Part shown: piece by piece, positions 1 through 5,003 of the stretch
Position numbering within the stretch: position 1 is the first letter of the stretch
How the letters are laid out: each line of letters begins with the position of its first letter
From: Acidimicrobiaceae bacterium
GTDB lineage: Bacteria; Actinomycetota; Acidimicrobiia; Acidimicrobiales; RAAP-2
DNA length: 5,003 bases
Assembly: GCA_003151555.1 (NCBI GenBank)
Contig: PLXU01000175.1
Span: 1-5,003 of the forward strand
Direction of reading: 5' to 3'
Program-made: the position numbers and the translations under genes
The notes under the pieces: generated by a model
The model's database searches: none
The model's input: only the letters and a program-made list of their open reading frames with translations
What the model was told of the DNA's origin: nothing

Positions 1-1176
1 TACCAGAACGCGTGGCTGAAGGCGAACTATCCGGTCGAGTACATGGCGGCGCTGCTCACGTCATTTCGCGACGACAAGGACAAATCATCGGTCTACCTGA
101 ACGAGGCCCGTCAAATGGGGATCAGCGTGGGGGTGCCCGACGTCAACGAGTCCTTCGCCGAGTACGCGCCGAGCATCACCAAGGATCAGACGATTCTGTT
201 TGGCATGGCCGCGGTACGAAACGTGGGCGAGACGCTGGTCGAAAAGATCGTCAACGAGCGCGAAGCGAATGGACCGTACAAGTCGATCTACGATTTCGTG
301 CGCCGGGTCGATCCAATGGTGCTCAACCGCCGGTCCATGGAATCGCTGATCAAGGCGGGGGCATTCGACTCGCTGGGGGTCCCGCGCCTGGGCTTCCTGC
401 TACGCGTGGACGAAATCATCGACGTCACGCTCAGCCGTCGCAAGGACCTCTCCTATGGCATTTCCACGCTCTTCGCGGCCCTCGACCGCGACGGCGCGGC
501 CGATGACTGGGAGGGTACGGAGATCGCCCTCAGTGACTTGGAATTCGACAAGTCGGTCAAGCTGGACTTCGAGCGTGAGATGCTCGGCACCTACATCTCG
601 GATCACCCGCTCTACGAGATCGAAAGCCTGCTGGCGGCCCGGACCGATGGTTCGATCATCTCGATCCGAGAACGCGGCGATGACCTCGCCAAGGCCGGCA
701 AGGTCGTCACGGTGGGCGGCATCCTGGCCGAGGTGCAGCTGCGCACCACCAAGGCCGGCCAGCAGTACGCCCGGGTGGTGCTCGAGGATTTGGGCGGGTC
801 CATGGAGATCAATTTCTCGGCGCGCAAGTTCGAAGAGTGCAGCGGCTTTCTCACCAAGGACAACGTCGTGCTCATTGAGGGCCGCCTCGACGCGCGCGAC
901 GAAGAGCTTCGTTTCAGCGCGATGAAGGTCACCCTGCTCAAGGTTGACCGCGGCGACGGCGAACTGCGTTTGGCCCTGCGGCCGGAGGACCTGACCGCTA
1001 GTTCAATCGGCACGTTGCGCGACATCCTGTCGCATCATCCCGGTAAATCACCGGTGATTGTCGAGACGGGCGAGGCCGGCAAAGCCTACAAATTGGGTCC
1101 GGAATTCAATGTCAACATCTCGGGCGTAGTAGGGGACTTGCGCTCCGAATTCGGGCGAAATGTCATAAAGGGGTAG
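1..1176 (+). CDS. dnaE: DNA polymerase III alpha subunit, C-terminal part (5' end outside window)
   Basis: This is the catalytic alpha subunit of the replicative DNA polymerase III, which extends DNA at the fork in the cytoplasm. Only the last 391 residues are present, against a usual family length of about 1150-1180, so the PHP and catalytic palm domains lie off the left edge. The frame is open from base 1, and the fragment begins YQNAWLKANYPVEYMAALL, which is the conserved end of the finger region. It continues with PDVNES (about residues 44-49) and FGMAAVRNVGE. A helix-hairpin-helix DNA-binding region follows at about 93-135 (IKAGAFDSLG). The segment EREMLGTYISDHPL leads into an OB-fold at about 233-315 (VTVGGILAEV to LEDLGGSMEI). 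The C-terminal tail (residues about 320-391) resembles that of actinobacterial DnaE1. Where other DnaE proteins carry the internal beta-clamp motif (QxDLF-like), this one has ISTLF at 154-158, lacking the glutamine. The stop is TAG at 1174-1176. Identification is very secure; assignment to DnaE1 rather than another DnaE paralogue is likely. Confidence 0.97.
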   Translation, partial: YQNAWLKANYPVEYMAALLTSFRDDKDKSSVYLNEARQMGISVGVPDVNESFAEYAPSITKDQTILFGMAAVRNVGETLVEKIVNEREANGPYKSIYDFVRRVDPMVLNRRSMESLIKAGAFDSLGVPRLGFLLRVDEIIDVTLSRRKDLSYGISTLFAALDRDGAADDWEGTEIALSDLEFDKSVKLDFEREMLGTYISDHPLYEIESLLAARTDGSIISIRERGDDLAKAGKVVTVGGILAEVQLRTTKAGQQYARVVLEDLGGSMEINFSARKFEECSGFLTKDNVVLIEGRLDARDEELRFSAMKVTLLKVDRGDGELRLALRPEDLTASSIGTLRDILSHHPGKSPVIVETGEAGKAYKLGPEFNVNISGVVGDLRSEFGRNVIKG

Positions 1177-1205
1177 CAAAGGTTTCTTGGGGTGGTGAAC
1201 TCCCG

Positions 1206-1211
1206 TAGAAT
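1206..1211 (+). promoter_or_regulatory. Candidate -10 box for a leaderless transcript
   Basis: TAGAAT fits the actinobacterial -10 consensus TANNNT. It ends eight bases before the ATG at 1220, so transcription would begin at or within about two bases of the start codon. No Shine-Dalgarno-like sequence precedes the ATG, which supports a leaderless message. No good -35 hexamer is visible: the best-spaced sequence is TTTCTT at 1183-1188. The site lies in the 43-base gap after dnaE. Confidence 0.5.
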
Positions 1212-1219
1212 GGCTCCCT

Positions 1220-1891
1220 ATGACAATGACCGTCACAACGAAGGACACCACCGCCCTCAGCGATGTCGAGTTGGCCGAAATGGCTGACCTGTGCGTCGAC
1301 CGCGAACCCAACTTTGATATTGGCTTCCTCTCTAAGCAGCGTGAAGATTGGGTCCTGGTGACCCAGGTACGTGAAGGCAACAAATTACGCGGCTACTCCT
1401 TTTGCACGCTGGAACGCATCGGCGGCACGCCGTCGTTGCTGGTGGGCTTGCTACTGATCGATCGAAACGCCAAGTCCGACCAGACGCTCAAGACCATCCT
1501 GCACGACCAGTTCCGTCGTGCCCTGCTGGCCTTTCCTGATGAGGATGTCCTGCTCGGCTCGCGACTGACCACGCCCGATGGCTTCCGGGCGTTCGCGGGA
1601 CTTGACGACGTCGTGCCCCGTCTCGGCTATCGTCCCACCGGAGAGGACCGCGCCTGGGGGCGGCGATTGGCGAAGCGCTTCGGCTCCGAAAAGTCGATCG
1701 ACGACAAGACCTTCGTGATGACCGTGACGCCTGGACCGGTCGGCGGGCTTGATTACGTCGCGGCCAAGGGCGCGATCCCCGTGGGCGCAGACACCCACTT
1801 CGCCGGTGTGGAACCCGAAAAGGGACAGCGCCTGGTGGTGTTCGGCTGGGCGATGGCCGAATCGCTGGCCACCGGCAAACTGCCCAAATAG
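1220..1891 (+). CDS. Uncharacterised 223-aa protein downstream of dnaE
   Basis: I do not recognise this protein. It is predicted to be soluble and cytoplasmic, with no signal peptide or membrane segment. A charged N-terminal region (to about residue 42) is followed by strand-like segments WVLVTQV (44-50), LRGYSFCTLERI (57-68) and PSLLVGLLLID (71-81). A helix-like stretch, TLKTILHDQFRRALLAF (89-105), comes next, then a Gly/Arg-rich region around 133-155 and a final strand plus helix, RLVVFGWAMAESLATG. The strand, long helix, strand order with LGYRPTGED (135-143) vaguely recalls an acetyltransferase-like fold, but I see no acetyl-CoA-binding signature, so this is only a guess. The ATG at 1220 is chosen because a TANNNT box lies just upstream; ATG at 1226 in the same frame is an alternative. 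Only 43 bases separate it from dnaE, so read-through co-transcription is possible. Base composition and length are consistent with a real gene. Its stop lies two bases from the convergent neighbour. Confidence 0.88.
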   Translation: MTMTVTTKDTTALSDVELAEMADLCVDREPNFDIGFLSKQREDWVLVTQVREGNKLRGYSFCTLERIGGTPSLLVGLLLIDRNAKSDQTLKTILHDQFRRALLAFPDEDVLLGSRLTTPDGFRAFAGLDDVVPRLGYRPTGEDRAWGRRLAKRFGSEKSIDDKTFVMTVTPGPVGGLDYVAAKGAIPVGADTHFAGVEPEKGQRLVVFGWAMAESLATGKLPK

Positions 1892-1917
1892 GTTCAGCCC
1901 CTCGGCAGTAGGCCGGT
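1871..1917. terminator. Candidate bidirectional terminator hairpin across a convergent gene junction
   Basis: ACCGGC (1871-1876) pairs with GCCGGT (1912-1917), and in exact register ACTGCC (1879-1884) pairs with GGCAGT (1904-1909). A 2x2 mismatch separates the two stems (AA against AG), giving 12 pairs out of 14 around a 19-base loop. The centre of symmetry is base 1894, between the two convergent stop codons. The stems lie inside the last codons of both genes. Neither side has a clear T-tract, so a classic intrinsic terminator is not assured, although actinobacterial terminators often lack one. The symmetry would act on transcripts from either strand. The pairing is seen directly; the function is inferred. 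Confidence 0.5.
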
Positions 1918-2613
1918 ACAGCTCTTGTAGCAGTGTCCGTCAATTGACTTGGACAACGTGGTGAGCACGTAGGTCGGGCGAAAGCCCAGCGACGTCGCGA
2001 GGTCCTTGCCCGCGAGGGAGAACTGTCGGGCCGTCTCCATCGTGCGGATGGCGTGGCTGTCCTCACAGAGCAACCACACGTCGTCGCCGTACCAACCGAA
2101 GCGCACCCACGTCGATCCGTCGTCGCTGCGGCGAAGCAATTGGGGACCACTGTCGGCGGCAATAAGCGCCACGCTGGGTCGTTCACCACGGAACTCCCAG
2201 TACGGAGCGCTGGGTCCGCGGAATCCGAAGAGGTGGCCGTCGGCGGGGCTGGCAATTTTCTCGAGCCAACCCCTTACCCGTCGACCCCGATAGGAACCCA
2301 GCCGGCGCGGCAAATCGACGAGTGTCACGGCTTCGGGCTGCGCGAGATCGTTGCGTTCAATATCGAGCGCCAGTTGGCCTTCGACAACGTCAAATACCGC
2401 GAGGTCCGCGATGAAATCTTCCGGCCACGGGATGCGCCATCGCACGATTGCCTGGGATGCCAAGTCAACGACGGTCGTGGATTCGTTGGTGGAGCCTAAG
2501 ACCAACCCGTACACCGTGGCGCCGGGCGTGAGGTCGACATCGCTGCGTTGAGGCATGCGCTGGACCAAATGCCTTATTTCCTTTATTGAGGGATCGCGAT
2601 TGAAGAGGGCCAT
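1894..2613 (-). CDS. Uncharacterised 239-aa protein, translationally coupled to the yyaL-like gene
   Basis: I do not recognise this family. The start is set at the ATG at 2613-2611, because it overlaps by one base the TAA of the upstream yyaL-like gene; an in-frame upstream start at 2691 would only extend the protein into that gene. The protein begins MALFNRDPSIKEIRHLVQRM and is predicted soluble, without signal peptide or membrane segment. It is rich in strand-like segments and tryptophan (W59, W63, W116, W139, W169, W174, W180). Recognisable blocks are VYGLVLGS (about 34-41), RWRIPWPEDF (58-67), FGFRGPSAPYWEFRGERPS (129-147) and WVRFGWYGDDVWLLCED (169-185). It ends with a cysteine pair, C228-YKS-C232, seven residues from the C-terminus. 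Being coupled to a thioredoxin-like gene, the CxxxC pair could be redox-active or bind metal, but that is speculation. The gene is the last of its operon; the stop is TGA at 1896-1894, two bases from the opposing gene's stop. Confidence 0.87.
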   Translation of the reverse strand: MALFNRDPSIKEIRHLVQRMPQRSDVDLTPGATVYGLVLGSTNESTTVVDLASQAIVRWRIPWPEDFIADLAVFDVVEGQLALDIERNDLAQPEAVTLVDLPRRLGSYRGRRVRGWLEKIASPADGHLFGFRGPSAPYWEFRGERPSVALIAADSGPQLLRRSDDGSTWVRFGWYGDDVWLLCEDSHAIRTMETARQFSLAGKDLATSLGFRPTYVLTTLSKSIDGHCYKSCTGLLPRG

Positions 2614-2615
2614 TA
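2611..2615 (-). other. TAATG stop-start overlap (translational coupling)
   Basis: On the minus strand, the TAA stop of the yyaL-like gene (2615-2613) shares its last A with the ATG of the 239-aa gene (2613-2611). No strong Shine-Dalgarno sequence precedes the ATG; only a weak GCGAG lies upstream. Ribosomes finishing the first gene would probably re-initiate on the second. The overlap also fixes the start of the downstream gene. Confidence 0.8.
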
Positions 2616-4604
2616 CGAATGCGCTCGCCGGAGTTGTTCGTCCAGATCGGCGACCGTGCTCACCGGCAGCTGGCAAGCGCCGGATCGACACACGTAGGCC
2701 AAACCGATACGGCGGTCACGCAGTAGTGGGGATGCGCCCAGTCCTGTAATCAGAACGCTGCTGGTCATAGGTAACAATCGTACGTGCTGGCTCAGTTCGT
2801 TCGGTGCGCCGGGAATCACGATTTCAATCCCTTCGAGTGCGAATCCGGCGGCTTCGACGAGATCAGGTAGCGCACTCGGGTGTGAATCGAGCACCGTCGC
2901 TGCCAATTCAACGAGCCGTTGCGCCACTGCGTGTAATTGGTCATCGTCGAGACACATCGCGAGTCGAGCGATCGCTCGACAGGCCACCGCATGGTTCGAT
3001 GGCGTCGCGCCGTCGAAAATTTCTTTGGGTCGCGCGGGCAGATCGGTGACGAGATCGCTTTGCGAGAAGAGGCCCCTTCCGACGCGAGGGAATTCCTCCG
3101 TCGGTACTTCGCCGTCCCAGTAGTGCTCGAGCAGGTACCGAGCCAATTCATGAGCATCGCCTAACCATTTTTCGTCACCCGTTGTTTCGAAGGCGTCGAC
3201 GTAGGCGTCGCAAAGCCACGCAACGTCTCCGGCACTGGCGTGAGCCTCCCGACGCTCGGTACGCCACCACGTGAAATCCGAGCAGTGCGTAAAACGCAGC
3301 GAGTTCAGTAATTCGAGCGCTTGATCAACTAGTTCCCCTTCGCCGCTCATCAGACAGGCTGAGGCCAACATGGCGTTCCACTCGAGAATCACCTTTTCGT
3401 CGCGCCCGGGTTGTACCCGTTGACTCCTCGCGTGGCGAAGTGCTTCGGTGGCCTGGATTAGTTCTTCGGGCAATGAGAACGGCTCCCCTTCAGCGAGGCG
3501 TGGAATGGACCGGCCCTCAAAGAGCCCCGGTGACGAAATTTGCCAACGCGACAAAACCCTGTTCAGGTCCGCGGAGTGACCGGACTCGCTGAGTGCCTGC
3601 GCCACTTCTTCGACGGTCCAGGTGACGTGGGAGCCCTCCACCCCGCCGGCGTCTGCGTCAAGTGACGAGGCGAAGCCTGAGGTCACACGAAGGTCGCTCA
3701 GCACGAAGTGCAAGGTGTCCAGTGCCACGTCGCGCCACTCGCCATGATCCGGGTACGTTCGAGCCGCCATCAAGTAGACGCGGGCCAACAGCGCTTGATC
3801 GCTCAACATCTTTTCGAAGTGCGGTACGTGCCACTCGCGGTCGACGCTGTAGCGCGCGAAGCCCCCTCGAAGATGGTCGTAGATGCCACGTCTGGACATT
3901 GCGTCCAGGGTTCGCTCTACCGCTCGCACGGAATCGATGTCCTTGAATTCGAGAAGCGCTTGCACGTAACTAGGCCGAGGAAATTTTGGCGCACCTCCGA
4001 AGCCGCCGTTATCGTCGACGCGGCTCACCAATTCGTCGCGAAGCGTCAGGCGAATGAGGGGCAAGTCAATGGTTTTGGTGTACGGCGCCAAGTGGTCAAC
4101 GAAGGAGATTTCCTTCTCAATCGCGAGTTGTAGTTCTCCGGCCTGAAGAACGATGGCCTCACGCTGATCACGCCAGGCGTCGGCCAACGCGCGCAGAAGT
4201 CGGGGAAAGCCTGTCTGTCCCGGCCGGTCTTGGGGAGGGTAGTAGGTACCCGCCATGAAGGGCCGGCCGTCGGGCAGAAGGAATACGGACATGGGCCAAC
4301 CGCCGTGTCCGTTCAGTAGTTGCGTCGCCGCCATATAGAGGGCGTCAACATCGGGCCTCTCTTCGCGGTCCACCTTGATGGCGATGAAGGAACTGTTGAT
4401 GATCTTTGCGATGTTCGGATCTTCGAAGGATTCGTGGGCCATGACGTGACACCAGTGACACGCGGCGTAACCAACGGAGAGGAAGATTGGTCGATCGAGC
4501 TCTGCCGCCAATGCCAATGCTTCGTGGCCCCAGGGCCACCAGTCAACCGGGTTATTTGCGTGTTGGCGCAAGTAGGCCGAACTGGATGCGCCGAGACGAT
4601 TCAC
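2613..4604 (-). CDS. Thioredoxin-like DUF255 / YyaL (SPATA20-type) protein
   Basis: This 663-aa protein belongs to the family of Bacillus subtilis YyaL and animal SPATA20, close to full length (family usually about 660-690). Residues about 4-165 form the thioredoxin-like (DsbH/DUF255) domain: YLRQHANNPVDWWPWG (11-26), the conserved C49-H-W-C52-H pair, IKVDREERPDVD (76-87) and GGWPMSVFLLPDG (101-113). The rest resembles the alpha/alpha-barrel fold of six-hairpin glycosidase or N-acylglucosamine 2-epimerase proteins: NGGFGGAPKFPRPS (199-212), IYDHLRGGFARYSVD (241-255), HFEKMLSDQALL (262-273), SLDADAGGVEG (314-324), EWNAML (408-413) and FDGATPSNHAVA (530-541). The C-terminal YVCRSGACQLPV (637-648), with C639 and C644, is also typical. 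No signal peptide is visible, so it is probably cytoplasmic. The bacterial function is not well established; a redox or sugar-related role is only suggested by the folds. The start is GTG at 4604, because an in-frame TAG lies four codons upstream and the conserved N-terminus begins at residue 4. It heads a coupled two-gene operon. Confidence 0.96.
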   Translation of the reverse strand: MNRLGASSSAYLRQHANNPVDWWPWGHEALALAAELDRPIFLSVGYAACHWCHVMAHESFEDPNIAKIINSSFIAIKVDREERPDVDALYMAATQLLNGHGGWPMSVFLLPDGRPFMAGTYYPPQDRPGQTGFPRLLRALADAWRDQREAIVLQAGELQLAIEKEISFVDHLAPYTKTIDLPLIRLTLRDELVSRVDDNGGFGGAPKFPRPSYVQALLEFKDIDSVRAVERTLDAMSRRGIYDHLRGGFARYSVDREWHVPHFEKMLSDQALLARVYLMAARTYPDHGEWRDVALDTLHFVLSDLRVTSGFASSLDADAGGVEGSHVTWTVEEVAQALSESGHSADLNRVLSRWQISSPGLFEGRSIPRLAEGEPFSLPEELIQATEALRHARSQRVQPGRDEKVILEWNAMLASACLMSGEGELVDQALELLNSLRFTHCSDFTWWRTERREAHASAGDVAWLCDAYVDAFETTGDEKWLGDAHELARYLLEHYWDGEVPTEEFPRVGRGLFSQSDLVTDLPARPKEIFDGATPSNHAVACRAIARLAMCLDDDQLHAVAQRLVELAATVLDSHPSALPDLVEAAGFALEGIEIVIPGAPNELSQHVRLLPMTSSVLITGLGASPLLRDRRIGLAYVCRSGACQLPVSTVADLDEQLRRAHS

Positions 4605-4610
4605 GCCACG

Positions 4611-4616
4611 ATGCTA
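4611..4616 (-). promoter_or_regulatory. Candidate -10 box for leaderless yyaL-like transcript
   Basis: Read on the minus strand, TAGCAT matches TANNNT and lies six bases before the GTG start at 4604, which would place transcription initiation on the start codon itself. The first three bases of the box are an in-frame TAG, so no start further upstream is possible. No Shine-Dalgarno sequence precedes the GTG, and no good -35 hexamer is visible. A 5-bp inverted repeat (CCACG at 4606-4610, CGTGG at 4622-4626) brackets the box. Confidence 0.55.
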
Positions 4617-4622
4617 CGGCCC

Positions 4623-4636
4623 GTGGTCGGTGGTCG
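4623..4636 (-). repeat. Tandem 7-bp direct repeat upstream of the yyaL-like -10 box
   Basis: On the minus strand CGACCAC occurs twice in immediate succession (GTGGTCG twice on the plus strand). The repeat ends six bases upstream of the candidate -10 box, in the spacer and near the expected -35 region. It could be a binding site for a regulator, or simply a chance duplication. The repeat is certain; a function is not. Confidence 0.4.
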
Positions 4637-4650
4637 AACACGTGCGCGGT

Positions 4651-5003
4651 CTACGAGCTCGCAGGTGGCGAAAAACTCCGCTGCTCCCACTGTTCGCGGC
4701 GAATGGCCATCACGACCTCGTCGGTCCACTCTCCCTTCACAAACTCGTTTTCCACCAAGTGCGCTTCTTGATGTAATCCGGCCTTTTCCAGTGAGCGAAT
4801 GGACGCCGCATTGCGACCGTCGCATCGGCCCACGATTCGGTGCAGGGAGTATTGCACGAAGCCGATCTGGAGAAGTTCGCGATAGACCTCGACCGCCAAA
4901 CCCCGTCCGTGGTACTCGGGGTTTAGCGATCCGCCCATCTCTCCCTGATGGTGCTCGTTCGCTGACCATCGGAGCATGAAATCACCTACGACCCGATTCG
5001 TTC
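4651..5003 (-). CDS. GNAT-family N-acetyltransferase, RimJ/RimL-like, C-terminal part (5' end outside window)
   Basis: The last 116 residues of an acetyl-CoA-dependent N-acyltransferase are visible; about the first third of a usual 170-190-aa protein lies beyond the right edge. The frame is open to the edge, starting TNRVVGDFMLRW, the typical beta-strand pair of the Acetyltransf_3 group. Motif A for acetyl-CoA pyrophosphate binding is seen at residues 21-38 of the fragment, with the core NPEYHGRGLA (27-36). The next blocks are LHRIVGRCDGRNAASIRSLEK (53-73, in two parts: LHRIVGRCD and GRNAASIRSLEK), with N64 and S67 at the usual conserved positions, then AGLHQEAHL and the closing FVKGEWTDEVVMAI (87-100). 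These are hallmarks of RimJ/RimL-type enzymes, which acetylate protein N-termini or small amines. The substrate cannot be read from the sequence. An internal ATG at 4977 is not the start, since conserved residues precede it. The stop is TAG at 4653-4651, with 46 bases before the next gene on the same strand. Confidence 0.94.
   Translation of the reverse strand, partial: TNRVVGDFMLRWSANEHHQGEMGGSLNPEYHGRGLAVEVYRELLQIGFVQYSLHRIVGRCDGRNAASIRSLEKAGLHQEAHLVENEFVKGEWTDEVVMAIRREQWEQRSFSPPASS

Noticed and set aside
12..506. Open frame on the plus strand (164 codons) within dnaE.
   Set aside because: It overlaps conserved DnaE sequence in another frame, and its Gly/Arg-rich translation shows no domain.
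1046..1059. Perfect 14-bp palindrome AATCACCGGTGATT inside dnaE, with an overlapping CCGGT/ACCGG hairpin at 1040-1054.
   Set aside because: It lies over 110 bases before the dnaE stop, within coding sequence, and one 14-bp palindrome in about 5 kb is not far from chance expectation (roughly 0.3 expected with equal base frequencies).
1145..1154. 10-bp palindrome CCGAATTCGG near the end of dnaE, considered as a terminator or operator.
   Set aside because: No loop, no T-tract, and palindromes of this length are expected several times per window by chance.
1177..1219. Possible dnaE terminator in the gap before the 223-aa gene.
   Set aside because: Only a 3-bp GGG/CCC pairing is present and there is no T-tract; the gap reads better as a promoter.
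1210..1287. ATG at 1210 as an alternative start just upstream of the 223-aa gene.
   Set aside because: It is in another frame and reaches a stop after about 25 codons.
1488..2255. Long open frame on the minus strand (255 codons) across the convergent junction.
   Set aside because: Its translation is dominated by Arg, Ser, Pro and Ala, typical of a wrong frame in GC-rich DNA, and it overlaps two better genes.
2614..2691. N-terminal 26-residue extension of the 239-aa protein from an in-frame upstream start.
   Set aside because: It would lie entirely within the end of the yyaL-like gene, has an Arg/Gly/Pro-rich composition unlike the rest, and the TAATG overlap gives a natural start.
4320..4979. 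Long open frame on the plus strand (219 codons) opposite the GNAT and yyaL-like genes.
   Set aside because: It spans two clearly conserved minus-strand genes and the gap between them, its translation is Arg/Pro/Ser-rich low-complexity, and it resembles no family; it is an antisense shadow.

Overview
The window holds five protein genes and almost no spare DNA: the 3' third of a replicative DNA polymerase gene (dnaE), an unrecognised 223-aa gene, an unrecognised 239-aa gene, a DUF255/YyaL-type thioredoxin-like gene, and the 3' end of a GNAT acetyltransferase gene. The moderately high GC, the DnaE tail resembling actinobacterial DnaE1, and two genes that appear to start at or next to the transcription start behind TANNNT -10 boxes all suggest an actinobacterium. 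The phylum is an inference and nothing here fixes a finer taxon. No mobile element, CRISPR array, tRNA or rRNA is visible, and no stretch of 300 bases lacks a gene.

Layout. On the plus strand, dnaE enters from the left edge and stops at 1176. After 43 bases the 223-aa gene runs from 1220 to 1891. The other three genes lie on the minus strand. The GNAT gene enters from the right edge and stops at 4651. After a 46-base gap that carries a candidate promoter, the yyaL-like gene runs from 4604 down to 2613. Its TAA stop overlaps by one base the ATG of the 239-aa gene, which ends at 1894. The two gene blocks converge with only two bases between their stop codons. An interrupted inverted repeat (12 of 14 pairs) is centred on that junction and looks like a bidirectional terminator embedded in both coding ends.

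How the genes relate. dnaE is core replication. The 223-aa gene probably has its own leaderless promoter and no clear functional link to dnaE. The yyaL-like gene and the 239-aa gene look like a translationally coupled two-gene operon, so a shared process is plausible but unproven. The GNAT gene is likely a separate unit upstream. I found no convincing new multi-gene system. The points most worth checking are the junction hairpin, the degenerate beta-clamp motif in DnaE, the two leaderless starts, the tandem 7-bp repeat at the yyaL promoter, and the two uncharacterised proteins.
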